A stretch of DNA of 64,000 nt from Nemopilema nomurai. Its lineage: Eukaryota > Cnidaria > Scyphozoa > Rhizostomeae > Rhizostomatidae. The notes below the pieces were generated by a model that worked only from the letters and a program-made list of their open reading frames with translations, searched no databases and was not told the DNA's origin. Position numbers and translations under genes: made by a program. Below are positions 1-23,289 of this stretch, one piece after another. The stretch's first letter is position 1. Each line of letters begins with the position of its first letter. The stretch covers positions 1,831,149 through 1,895,148 of the forward strand of contig ML133454.1 of the NCBI GenBank assembly GCA_003864495.1, read 5' to 3'.

Positions 1-3000
1 CATATTGTGTGCGCTCGGACACTTGTAGTTTAATCGAAATTTTATGAGGCATACTTTTAGAGAAAGCAGTTGTCCTTTTTCATTGTGTGATCTCTAAAAT
101 CGGTCTCTCTGAGGTTTGTACTGTTTTACAACCAACCAGACTGTCTCTAGAGGCACCCTTTTATCTTGCGTCTTCAAGTCAACTGTGTTATCTTGCGTTT
201 GAAGCTAACCTGTTGGTTAATCTAAATGCATAATATTCGGTGCCCAACGACCAAACTTAAAAATGGATTCAGGATATAAGCCTTGACGCATTGAGTACTC
301 CGCAGTGCTCCCCGCAGCCTACTTGTGTGCTTCATGTCCGTGCCAGCTTGGAGGAGCAGAGACTGGCGATCCCCATGGACTTCCAAATCCACTTCTTTCG
401 CACTTGTTTTGTTTCTAATATGGTCCACCTGTGACCCGTTCAAATGTATTCTTATCGATTCCCTTGAGTATCCCACGTGCTCACAAGTTGTAAATACAGC
501 CTGATGAAGTGATCATATATGCCTTCTCACGGTAAAGATGTTTGATAACGAAATCGCAAGTCAAGTTTTGAACGATGCGAACGCACTGTAAACATTGGCA
601 GAAGACACTTCTCCCTGCAAGCATGAAATTACACCGGAAACTTTTACGAAACACCAAGAGGTTTCTTGGCAAGGAGCAGGCCCATCACCGAAGGAATGTT
701 AGTGAAATTCATGCGAAGTTTGTGATTCGTTCGCCACAAATATTGAGATAATTTCTTCGATGGGGAGCATGAAAGGATATCAATTCCTGCTTAAACCCGC
801 TTAAACCAAGTGAAGGTAATCGTTGTTCATTTTTCCTAATTTCTTTTGCGCCAGTGACTATTTGTAAGGAACTTTATGTATTCTTGGCTTCTCCGTGGTG
901 GGACATTTTCGGAATAACAGTGACAATGTTGTTATTGAAATTTTTCCTCATTTTGTCAAAAACTTGAGTAGAATAAATCTGACTAAGCTATATCTAGACT
1001 TAGCTATCTCTCACCCAATAATTGGACTCTGGCGTGCGTGATTGTTTTAAAATCGGTCCCTTAGAATGCCAAGGAGAAACAAGTTGATTTATCTTCTTAA
1101 ATAACAATCCATTGCTGTCTGCAACCCCTTTTTGAATCTGGGAAGCTGACGAAACCTGGTAAGAGTGTGCTTTAAAACCAGTATGCCCATCCTCCTTTTC
1201 CCTTCCTTCACTTCTGAGGTGCTACCTACCTAACCGTTGTAGCTCCACTTTGCTTTGCAAAACTATGTATTCTTTGAAAGAAAGTAAAAATTAAGAGTAA
1301 AATGACAAACAAACAATTTGTTTCCAAGTTTGAAAGTGAACATAGCCACTAAATAGCATAATGCTTCGATCTTATCTTGACGCAATTTACGTGTGTTTTT
1401 CCATTAGAATTTGTACTTTTAAAAATATTTCGACAAAACTAGTGGTACCCGAATTATTGCTGGCTTCAAAGTGGGTTCTTAGGGGCTTATCAATCAATGA
1501 AGAAGGCATCGGCCATAAAGCTGAAAAAATGTTCAGCAACTGTATTGTGCCCAGTTTAGACTCAAACCGCTTTAAAAGGCAATCGTGTGAGATTGGCGAA
1601 CTTAAAAAGATTTCTTCAGCTTTTGGATTTGTATGGATTTGTCAATATTCAACGATATCTAGACTCGTTCCTTAGATGCATTCACAAATTGAAAAATTGA
1701 AGAAAAAGAGTTTTTGGCAACGTTGTTACATTGGTTGCAGTGAAGATTTACGATCCTCCATCAGGTCTTGTTGCAATTTCATTTTTACTGTCTCAAACAC
1801 AACTGGACATAAAGGACCAAAAGTTTTTAATCCCTTTTTTGAAATATCCCTGGGGTGAATGGATATGACATCAATGGTAATTTTTCGGTAAGTCTGTTGT
1901 CCAGGTATCTAAATCCCAAGACAAACTTGCAACATGTTTGACTTATTCGAAGTAAATATTTTCAGATAGAGTGAAGCATTATATTGCAGAGACATGTGAA
2001 GCAAGCCTAATTGTGACTGCATATTTTGTCTAAGCTCAAGGACCACTGGCCTAATCTCCCGGGAAAATAATACTTGTATAAATTTACGATAAATGTGCTA
2101 AGGATACTTTTTTTGGTCTAAAATTTTAGCGGAAGCTATTTTTTTGGGTCAGCCAATTATTCAACTACCTTCTTGGATTCATGAAATACCGAATTCTTTC
2201 TTTGGATCTGGACGCGAGTGTGAGAAAATTTTAAGAAATAGAGAAAAATATGACTAACACACTAAACATGATTTATTATAGAGTATTCAAATGATATATG
2301 ATTTAAGGAATCCCAAAAAGGTAACAATTGGCTGAGTCAGAAAAGAGTCCCGTTTATTTGATCTCTATGTGTCCATGTTTTAACTGAAGAAATAATTTGT
2401 ACTCTTCGAATATCTGCTCACAGCCCATAAAAAGCTCAACACATAGACATGACCGTAACTAGCTGTCCTATACGGCAGACTGACTGCAGCATTTGAAAGG
2501 CTTTAAGCCAGAATGCAAAAGAGGAAATACAAGATGATATAAATTGTGTATGTCGGATAAAAATACATATTTGCTTCTGTTTTATGCATATTATCCAAAG
2601 ATCATTCATAAAGCAACATTCTTTGTTATTTTTTGGGTGTGCAAGACAAGGAAAATAATGCTTTCAGGTCAATCTCTATGCTAGAAATTATGATGGTAGC
2701 TCGTACCCCAGCCTGTGCACCCCTGTCTTAAATACCTACGAGTACCCTCCTCTGGAGTCTATTCAAACCTTCATCCTTCATCAATGAGCCAGTTGTGTAT
2801 TGCCCTGGACGGAATTTCAAATTGCATGTCAAATTCTGCCTGCAAATTCTGTCACACCTTATATCAGATGTCACGTGTTGGAGGAAGCATTGCATTCCAA
2901 CAGCCTCAATATCTTTTGACCTCAGCGACAATCTTCTTTCCAGCATTAGCTAGACTCCATGTGACTTTAGCAGCTAAAAAAAATCTTGGAAATTGAGCAC

Positions 3001-3011
3001 CACACAATCAA
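1..3011. other. Intergenic, no gene recognised
   Basis: No ORF here reaches convincing length or shows a domain I recognise. The longest open frames (about 60-104 codons on both strands) overlap each other and have no flanking splice-site pattern that links them. Base composition is AT-rich like the introns of the neighbouring genes. A UTR or a distal exon of a gene lying outside the window cannot be excluded. Confidence 0.5.
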
Positions 3012-3545
3012 ATGCTATGTCACTGAACTAGTTTCCAGAGCATGTTTGCCAACATCACTTCACTTGTGTGTCGGTTTTTAGACATTTGTTGTTGAATTCA
3101 TCGTAAATAATCAATGTTCTTCACGTTCTAGAGACGACGATGCAAACAGAAGTTTTCATGCTTCAAGTGCTTGTTTTGTTCGCTTGTCTTTTTCTCAGCG
3201 TCAAACAGACAACTCTTTTTTTGAACGATTCAGAACTCAATGTTAATAATCAATGTTTTTGACATTCTAGGTATGATGCTGGAAGTAGAAGTGTTTTCAT
3301 GAATGCAGCAATATTCTGAAACCCATAAGATGAAACGCATCAGCAGGTCAAAGCGGAAACCAAACATGAAATTAAAATGGAAGCAGAGAAGGCTTGAAGC
3401 AATAATCTACATCATTATGAAAGACTGTGTTGCAATTTTTAATCGAATTCCATAATAGCAATTGTTAATTGTTTGATCACAGAGTAAACTATAAACCGTT
3501 CTTAAAACGACTTGTCAAAAAAAACTAGCCTTTCAAAGTTACTCT

Positions 3546-3960
3546 CTTGTGCAAAGTAAGTCACCTACTTGAAACAAGAAAGACAAGCTCTTTGGCCACC
3601 AAGTAGTTCAATGCCTGCCAAAAGTCCTTGGAACACTTCTATATTTTCTCTGTTTTTTGCATTTTTCATTTCTTTGACACACCATAAGCTGTAAATCGCC
3701 CTCCTCCCCACCCCCCCCCCCCCCCCAAAAAAACAATTTTGGTAACAAAGTATAGCATCCAGTCAATCTTGGAAAAAAGTTTGGTGTAAAAAAAGACGCT
3801 TCGTTTAGCAGCAGGATAACATTGTTCGTAGGAGGGGGGGGGGGTGAGGGGGTGAGTGAACGTGAGTTAAAGAATTGTCGTAAATGCGCCAACAATTTTG
3901 GCAGGCATTGTAAGTCACCTACTTGCAGCAGGAAAGACAAGTTCTTTGACCAGCACCTAG
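3546..3960. repeat. Diverged direct repeat inside left palindrome arm
   Basis: A stretch of about 50 bp starting TAAGTCACCTACTTG occurs near 3556 and again near 3911, with roughly 85% identity over the visible length. It is mirrored in the right arm near 6840-6885 and 7180-7230. The repeat predates the inverted duplication, because both arms carry both copies. Confidence 0.7.
3609..3912. repeat. Small foldback unit with poly-C/poly-G ends inside palindrome
   Basis: Inverted copies of AATGCCTGCCAAAA bound this roughly 300-bp block (near 3609 and 3899). Inside it, a C16 run at 3711-3726 faces a G-run near 3832-3842, so the block could itself fold back. The mirrored copy in the right arm lies near 6880-7182, with homopolymers of different length. 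It looks like a miniature element that inserted before the large inverted duplication formed. Confidence 0.5.
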
Positions 3961-5367
3961 TTTTTTGGGTCATTCAAGGGAAGCCGCCCCCAGGTCCATT
4001 ATTACCACTTAATGCTGGAGGCCCTTCAAATAAGGCAGAAACCGTTGTAATAAGTCCCAAAAATTCAGCCAAGAAGGATTGTACTTCGGCTGACAAATGA
4101 AACAACTCTTCCTCCTGTTTTCACTGCCCTTCGACAAACTGACACCCTACAACTTCAGAGGCCACGTGTCACTTTAATCAGAAATTTTTCTTTTATTGAC
4201 GTCTAAACATTGTGTTGCAATTCGCTACTGGCTGGCAGTTGAGATCAAGTAAGAGGAGGCATCCCCGTAGCACTTTAAGATTGCCAACGCTCTCCTTCCA
4301 GGTTCGCTCTTGTGCGTTACCATCCTAGGATACCATTGAGGGCCGAGGCTTTAGAAATCCACCATTGAATTCCTTTTGTTTTAAGTGAGAAGGCTTTGAA
4401 TTGGTGGGTATCCAGAAATATTGTTTTTAATTTACGATTGGTATAAGGCAACTAGTTCTATTTTGGTGTAGTCATAGCTTATGTCGAGCCAAGCACTGTG
4501 TATTTTCTGTGAATTTATCCTGCATTTGATTTCGAAGTTTCTTAACATTTTTGCTGCCCTGGTTCTCACCTTCCAGTGTTTTTACAAAGGGAGCCTATTG
4601 TCCCAATTTGAATGGGCCGTGTTTCAGGTAAAAGCTGTATTTTTGGCAAAACTATAAGCGATAAAGATATCTAGACTAAACCATTAGATAGAGAAGAGTA
4701 CGCCTATTCTTGTGGTATTTTGTTCGACGAGATCGAATACGTCTGTCCAAAGTTATTCAACTTTTTCGTCGCCGAGGGTCAAAGGGGATTCAGGTTTGCA
4801 CAAAGAAGTTCAGAAAAACAATAGGCTTGTGATTCCCCGAGTTTCTAAAGACGTTGGTTTTCATCGATTTACTCCAAAACTATAGAAGATAAACAAATAT
4901 AAATACAATAACTAGATGCGCGGTTTGATGCTCGATTTTTTGAGCTATTTTCCGTAATTTTAGGTCTCGTTTTGGTCGAGTTATTGACGTTTTTGTGTCG
5001 AAAACACGAAAAAAACGGTTTTTTGCTCTTTAAAAATCGAATTTGCTCGCTAAAATTCCGGCAATGCATTCATAAAATCAGGCCACTAATTCCCGAACTT
5101 TTGATATATTGCTTGTTTAGTTTTGAGCCTGCGTTATTGAACAAACTCGATTTTTCCGAAAAGGGCACTTTTGAAATTTTCTCAATTTTGCATCGCAGCG
5201 ACCGATCGGCCGTCAAGATGTAACTGCGGTGGCGGTCGAGGCTGGCTTCCCTAAAACGGTGCATTTATGGGTTTTAAAGGCAGGAAAAGTCAATTTATGG
5301 TAAGCTAAGCATTCTGGGCCTTGTTTAAAGATATTAGCAGAAGAATTATCTTATTTTTGAACATTTC

Positions 5368-5425
5368 CTAGCATTTGCTATGCTGAGAACATTTCCTTGC
5401 ATTTTGCTATGCTGAGATTTGTTCA
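5368..5425. repeat. Palindrome loop with tandem duplication
   Basis: The unpaired centre of the large inverted repeat holds two tandem copies of a 28-30 bp unit that contains ATTTCC..GCATTT..GCTATGCTGAGA. The copies differ at a few positions. Neither unit is inverted, so the loop is not part of the mirror symmetry. Confidence 0.85.
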
Positions 5426-7779
5426 GAAATGTTCAAAAATAAGATAATTCTTCTGCTAATATCTTTAAACAAGGCCCAGAATGCTTAGCTTACCATAAAT
5501 TGACTTTTCCTGCCTTTAAAACCCATAAATGCACCGTTTTAGGGAAGCCAGCCTCGACCGCCACCGCAGTTACATCTTGACGGCCGATCGGTCGCTGCGA
5601 TGCAAAATTGAGAAAATTTCAAAAGTGCCCTTTTCGGAAAAATCGAGTTTGTTCAATAACGCAGGCTCAAAACTAAACAAGCAATATATCAAAAGTTTGG
5701 GAATTAGTGGCCTGATTTTATGAATGCATTGCCGGAATTTTAGCGAGCAAATTCGATTTTTAAAGAGCAAAAAACCGTTTTTTTCGTGTTTTCGACACAA
5801 AAACGTCAATAACTCGACCAAAACGAGACCTAAAATTACGGAAAATAGCTCAAAAAATCGAGCATCAAACCGCGCATCTAGTTATTGTATTTATATTTGT
5901 TTATCTTCTATAGTTTTGGAATAAATTGATGAAAACCAACGTCTTTAGAAACTCGGGGAATCACAAGCCTATTGTTTTTCTGAACTTCTTTGTGCAAACC
6001 TGAATCCCCTTTGACCCTCGGCGACGAAAAAGTTGAATAACTTTGGACAGACGTATTCGATCTCGTCAAACAAAATACCACAAGAATAGGCGTACTCTTC
6101 TCTATCTAATGGTTTAGTCTAGAAATCTTTATCGTTTATAGTTTTGCCAAAAATACAGCTTTTACCTGAAACACGGCCCATTCAAATTGGGACAATAGGC
6201 TCCCTTTGTAAAAACACTGGAAGGTGAGAACCAGGGCAGCAAAAATGTTAAGAAACTTCGAAATCAAATGCAGGATAAATTCACAGAAAATACACAGTGC
6301 TTGGCTCGACATAAGCTATGACTACACCAAAATAGAACTAGTTGCCTTATACCAATCGTAAATTAAAAACAATATTTCTGGATACCCACCAATTCAAAGC
6401 CTTCTCACTTAAAACAAAAGGAATTCAATGGTGGATTTCTAAAGCCTCGGCCCTCAATGGTATCCTAGGATGGTAACGCACAAGAGCGAACCTGGAAGGA
6501 GAGCGTAAGCAATCTTAAAGTGCTACGGGGATGCCTCCTCTTACTTGATCTCAACTGCCAGCCAGTAGCGAATTGCAACACAATGTTTAGACGTCAATAA
6601 AAGAAAAATTTCTGATTAAAGTGACACGTGGCCTCTGAAGTTGTAGGGTGTCAGTTTGTCGAAGGGCAGTGAAAACAGGAGGAAGAGTTGTTTCATTTGT
6701 CAGCCGAAGTACAATCCTTCTTGGCTGAATTTTTGGGACTTATTACAACGGTTTCTGCCTTGTTTGAAGGGCCTCCAGCATTAAGTGGTAATAATGGACC
6801 TGGGGGCGGCTTCCCTTGAATGACCCAAAAAACTAGGTGCTGGTCAAAGAACTTGTCTTTCCTGCTGCAAGTAGGTGACTTACAATGCCTGCCAAAATTG
6901 TTGGCGCATTTACGACAATTCTTTAACTCACGTTCACTCACCCCTCACCCCCCCCCCCCCCCTCCTACGAACAATGTTATCCTGCTGCTAAACGAAGCGT
7001 CTTTTTTACACCAAACTTTTTTCCAAGATTGACTGGATGCTATACTTTGTTACCAAAATTGTTTTTTTGGGGGGGGGGGGTGGGGAGGAGGGCGATTTAC
7101 AGCTTATGGTGTGTCAAAGAAATGAAAAATGCAAAAAACAGAGAAAATATAGAAGTGTTCCAAGGACTTTTGGCAGGCATTGAACTACTTGGTGGCCAAA
7201 GAGCTTGTCTTTCTTGTTTCAAGTAGGTGACTTACTTTGCACAAGAGAGTAACTTTGAAAGGCTAGTTTTTTTTGACAAGTCGTTTTAAGAACGGTTTAT
7301 AGTTTACTCTGTGATCAAACAATTAACAATTGCTATTATGGAATTCGATTAAAAATTGCAACACAGTCTTTCATAATGATGTAGATTATTGCTTCAAGCC
7401 TTCTCTGCTTCCATTTTAATTTCATGTTTGGTTTCCGCTTTGACCTGCTGATGCGTTTCATCTTATGGGTTTCAGAATATTGCTGCATTCATGAAAACAC
7501 TTCTACTTCCAGCATCATACCTAGAATGTCAAAAACATTGATTATTAACATTGAGTTCTGAATCGTTCAAAAAAAGAGTTGTCTGTTTGACGCTGAGAAA
7601 AAGACAAGCGAACAAAACAAGCACTTGAAGCATGAAAACTTCTGTTTGCATCGTCGTCTCTAGAACGTGAAGAACATTGATTATTTACGATGAATTCAAC
7701 AACAAATGTCTAAAAACCGACACACAAGTGAAGTGATGTTGGCAAACATGCTCTCGAAACCAATAGATTCACATAGCAT

Positions 7780-8702
7780 CCAATTCTAGCGCTACAGTGT
7801 TGTGCAAGTTTTCGCATGGTCAAACATTCAGCGTCATAAGACCTCTATATAAGAATCTGACTCATTTTGTAAGTAAAAACTGTGAGAAGAAGTCCTTGAA
7901 ATATAGATATGCTTTACAAGCTAAACCGATTTTATCATATTTTTGGTTAAAGTTTTCTTGGGGCTGAACAATCACTCTACCTATCACAAAGAGTAATCAT
8001 ATCATGGTTACAGTTCTTGGTCAGGTTTTGACTTTAGTTCATAGGTTATTTTTTTGTTTCCTATTTAGAAAATGCTGTCTATGTCTCCATTAGTTCCATA
8101 GCTGAATGAAAGTTCTAAAAGAAGCTTTTATTGCTAGACCAAAGACCAAGGATCATTACCATTGGTAAGGACATGTTTTAAATAAAAATTTGTAGTACAG
8201 CATAATTTAACCTAACATTAAAGAAACACATAGTTGGCTAATATTTTTAGTAGATATTTGTCAATATGTATAAGGACTTAACTTTGTGAATCATAAAATT
8301 TTGCATACATCCTTGATAGATGTTAGAGATTATAAAAACTGGACTTAAATAGATATACATGTCAAAATAGCAATTGATTTGAAATAATTGTTGGGTGAAA
8401 TACTAATGAAAAATCAAGCCACTATATGTAAAAAGATTTTTTCCCGATCATATTACTGAAAATCAATCATTGAAAATAGTTTTCGAGTGAATTTAATGCA
8501 TCCATTTATCAAAAGTTAAAATAAATCAATATTTGATTGTCTGGAAACATAGAAGGTTTCCTGTTGAGATATTTGTTCAATGCTAGAAAGTTTGTGACTT
8601 CGACCTTGAACTTTGAGACAAAAACAAAAATACACTAAAAAACACTTAAGGCTTAATTGGAACATTTGACTTAAGAACAAGAAATTAGGGGGGCGTGGGG
8701 TG
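7780..8702. other. Intergenic, no gene recognised
   Basis: Very AT-rich sequence with no recognisable coding segment, RNA gene or repeat structure. The only open frame (about 77 codons, minus, near 8516-8749) runs into the end of the neighbouring MITE-like element and shows no familiar motif. Confidence 0.5.
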
Positions 8703-9182
8703 GCTAATGCGGTTTCAGACCTCTCTGAGATTATAGGGGGTATCAACATAGAGAAAGATGGGGATAAGGATTAGGGTTACTGTAAATCCTCGAATTGGCC
8801 CCCCCTTGAATAAGCCCCCCTCAATTTGTTGACTTTTGGCTCCTGAGGTTGCCTTTGGCATTTAAATGAATAACCACAAAAATTTATATTTTTGTTAATA
8901 ATTCAATCAAATGTTACATTATACTTAGACTATTTTTTATATTATGAAAAGAAAATCATTTCAAAATTAACTTTTTATGTGGCATGTTTCAGAAAATTTT
9001 ATAAGCCCCCTCTCGAATAAGCCCCCATCCAAAAATATCAAAAATAAATAAGCCCCCAGGGGGCTAATTCGAGGATTTACGATATGAACATGACATTACA
9101 GGAACATCTCAAGAGCCATCGTTTGGTATATTATTTACGTTTATACCCCCATAATCTCGTAGAGGTACAAAGCCGCATTAGC
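8703..9182. mobile_element. Outer MITE-like element
   Basis: The left end, starting GCTAATGCGGTTTCAGACC at 8703, pairs as an inverted repeat with the right end at 9142-9182, whose complement starts GCTAATGCGGCTTTGTACC. The terminal inverted repeats are about 40 bp and roughly 85% identical. No coding capacity was seen, so this would be a non-autonomous DNA element. A second element sits inside it. Confidence 0.75.
8778..9085. mobile_element. Inner MITE-like element, TA target site
   Basis: The left terminus reads CTGTAAATCCTCGAATTGG followed by a C run. The right terminus is its near-perfect complement, ending at about 9083 (CCTCGAATTAG in complement). Both ends abut TA, as expected of Tc1/mariner-type target duplication. 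The interior repeats the word AATAAGCCCCC several times and has no ORF. It interrupts the outer element. Confidence 0.75.
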
Positions 9183-9534
9183 GCAGAAATGGGAAAATGA
9201 GTGAACCCAAGAAAGGAATAACTAAAATAGGACAAAAGTATCAATGACATATTCAAAACTTAATGAGTTTTGGGAAACTGGCGAAACCTTCAAGAGGTAA
9301 CTGTGGGCAAATTATTCTGCTGGCAATTTGCAAAACAAAAATTGTTGATACACCATATTGGTTACTAGTCAAAAGGACTTTCGAAAAGCTTAAGGTTTTC
9401 AGACACTCAAGCCACCTAAGATTTTTCTCATTAGAAAATTTAACAAATATAATTTTTTAAGAAACTAGTGTTCGATTGATCGCATTATTCTCGGATTCGA
9501 GCAATTTTTTATCTTCATATATGGCAAAAATGGA
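9183..9534. other. Intergenic, no gene recognised
   Basis: AT-rich spacer between the nested repeat elements and the weak minus-strand ORF at 9535. Nothing supportable was seen. Confidence 0.4.
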
Positions 9535-10757
9535 TCATAGAAATGGAATCTCCATGTTGAAATTAGTCTGTACCAAAAATTTCTGAGTGTTTGGACCGCC
9601 AGGCTGCGAATTAACCCATTCTAGAAATTTAGTTTTTCCTACACACTCCAATGGAATTTGCTGGTGCAGTGAAAAAATTGTAGTCAAATCGCATGAAATA
9701 TCTAAATATTCAAAACAAAGTAAATCGTGACCGTAGGGTCTAAACAACGTGAAGTTTTCAGCATAAACTAAGTTAAAGAACAGGATTTCAATTATGATGT
9801 TAATTTTTGAGAAAGAGCCGTGGATGCCAAGATACAAAATCGATAACGCCAACTCAAATCGGAGAATTGATTGCATTGTGGAACCTTTTTCAATTCAAGC
9901 ACTTCCGCAGGGCAATTTTTTGCGTCTCATAGCTCAAAAGTCAAAAGCAGCAAAGAAAAACATACGCAACAAAAGGTCAACAGATTATTTTGAAGTACAA
10001 ACGTGACACGATCCATCGATCGAGCATTTTGTTTCATCTCTCTCCAAGGAGCCAAAAGCTTATTTGATCTGCAACTTTGATGCAAACATCAGCCAAAAGT
10101 CAGTGTAAGATTAAATTTAGTCTCTAAATGATTCGGAACCCTCTTTTCCTACTTTTCTTACCGGCTGATTTCTCAGTGAATTAATGCAACCATCCACAAA
10201 CTGAAAGCACGTGCGCAAAATTTCTTGGAAGCCATATTGTGAATTCAACAAAGAGCGCACAATGTGCATGATGGGTAAGGAAGCCTCCTTCGTCGTTACG
10301 CGTTGATAAAAGAGGTTAAGGTGATTTGACGATGATTGGGAACAAGCCAAAACCTCTATGTATATAATGAACAAAACATTACTAGTTATTCGAGAAAATG
10401 CAACGGAAAAGACTCTTGATGCACCAAAGCACAATAGACTCTTAATACTGAGTTTCCCTGTAAATATTTTCTCTCGTTATTTTTATTTCACCCATATCGG
10501 CCAACTGCATCCATTTTCTTCAATAGTAATCCAATTCTCCGACAAAAATCAAAATTCTCCAAAATACATTGCTTCACTTTTAACAAACAATTCCCTTGTA
10601 CATGTCGGGATCGTTCAAACGTTCGTAAATTAAAAGCCTGGGCGTCAGCTGGAACCACGCTTGTAACTTGCAAGTCGTACTCTAAATGAAGTGTGTAGAA
10701 GGTGTACCCTCCCTTACTCTGCATGGTTATGAGTGCCTTCAAATTCTTTATTGACAA
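9535..10757 (-). other. Three weak minus-strand ORFs, possible exons of an unknown gene
   Basis: In transcript order the open frames are 10757-10488 (about 89 codons), a segment near 10357-10165 that ends at a good donor after residues INSLRNQP, and 9876-9535 (up to 113 codons, ending in a stop). All lie on the same strand and read like ordinary protein. However, I could not join them in a continuous phase and I recognise no domain. An AATAAA on the minus strand at 10752-10747 is well placed as a LONP1 polyadenylation signal, which makes the first ORF less likely to be coding. Treat this as an unproven gene or a decayed one. Confidence 0.22.
10747..10752 (-). promoter_or_regulatory. Possible LONP1 polyadenylation signal
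   Basis: A minus-strand AATAAA lies about 410 nt past the LONP1 stop codon. I did not note a closer canonical hexamer, but the position is only suggestive. Confidence 0.3.
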
Positions 10758-11159
10758 TTAAAAAAGACAATTAGGGGCAAGTCAGTAGCAACTAATAGAC
10801 AGAAATAATCTCTTTCTTACAAGACACAAACATTGCCAAGCATTTTACACGTAATTGTAGAAGTTCGTATTACAAGCTTAAAAGTAAGATTGAAAACGAC
10901 TAAGATCTTCACCGAAGTGTACGACTTCTTTAGTTGTGGCGCGCCTCTAAACATATGGCTTTAGTATCACTTTCGTTCATAGTCCATCGTGTATATTTGC
11001 TGACCACTAACTATGGATTAACTAATTTCTATCTTCTGCTTATTAGCATAGCATATAACTTTAAAAATGACATTCCTTGCATTCTAGACTTAAAATTATA
11101 AATATGATTTGCCTAAAAGTTCACGGTGAGAAAGAAATAGCTGCTACAACATATGAATT

Positions 11160-22768
<11,609 letters not shown>

Positions 22769-23289
22769 CTTTACGGACCCTTATCTTCCTCCGCCGTGAT
22801 TATGTAAGGAAATTAATAGATAGTTTCTAGTCATTCTCTCGAATTTTCCTTCGACAGTGCACACGAGCAGCCTCGTATTGTACTCGAGGCTATCAAGCAT
22901 TCTATCGACTGGGGGTTCCAGTCGACTTGGCCCCACATTTACCCCTTCTTTTAATCAAAGAAAAAGCGTAACAGGACTCATTGTTTCCAAGATTTTTTTG
23001 CAATACAAGTTTTCTAATTTGATTGGTCTAAAAATGTTCTAAAATAAGATACAATACCTCATCTATATTCAAATTTCATCAGTGTGAATGAATCGTGTAC
23101 CCCCGTTTGTTGGCACTTCCAAGAACGCTGTGAAAGATGACAACAATACAAGATTGTCTCGCTTCGAGAAAGTTTTTTCGGTAGGTAAATGGGCATTTGC
23201 GAAATAGATATACTGCAATTATGAAAGCCGTGAAATAGAGGTAACATGCAAAACAGAAACCTTTGAAGCAGCGAGGTAGCTCACACAAA
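22769..23289. promoter_or_regulatory. Probable bidirectional promoter, LONP1 / sorting nexin
   Basis: The start codons of LONP1 (minus) and the sorting nexin (plus) are 521 bp apart and point away from each other, so both 5' UTRs and any core promoters must share this interval. Two neighbouring short inverted repeats lie in it. AGCCTCG/CGAGGCT is at 22868-22874 and 22884-22890. TCGACTGG/CCAGTCGA is at 22904-22911 and 22917-22924. No TATA box was obvious. The promoter role is inferred from position. Confidence 0.6.

Larger units (their letters stand above)
3012..7779. repeat. Giant inverted repeat (4.8-kb palindrome)
   Basis: The left arm (about 3012-5367) and right arm (about 5426-7779) are reverse complements almost throughout, centred near 5396. 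Identity looks like 98-99% in the body. It fades in the outermost 30 bp, where both ends still share the word ATGCTATGT. Differences are scattered single bases, e.g. around 4030/6760, 4290/6505, 4865/5925 and 5096/5699, plus unequal C/G homopolymers. The 58-bp spacer carries a short tandem duplication. No transposase-like reading frame was recognised in either arm, and the ORFs in one arm simply mirror those in the other. This could be a foldback-type mobile element, a recent inverted duplication kept similar by gene conversion, or, less likely given the arm differences, an assembly fold-back. Confidence 0.95.

Noticed and set aside
2715..2996. ORF of 93 codons with an overlapping minus frame
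   Set aside because: No recognisable domain, open on both strands, and no neighbouring exons of the same frame.
3608..3973. Glycine- and proline-run ORF of 121 codons in the palindrome arm
   Set aside because: The runs come from C16 and G homopolymers of a repeat; the frame breaks differently in the mirror copy.
5070..5264. Identical ORFs of 64 and 66 codons repeated in both palindrome arms
   Set aside because: They are duplicates created by the inverted repeat, very short, and without recognisable motif; perfect mirroring is no evidence of coding.
3012..7779. Assembly fold-back artefact as explanation of the palindrome
   Set aside because: Not excluded, but the arms differ at scattered single bases, in homopolymer length and at their outer ends, which a single folded molecule would not easily produce.
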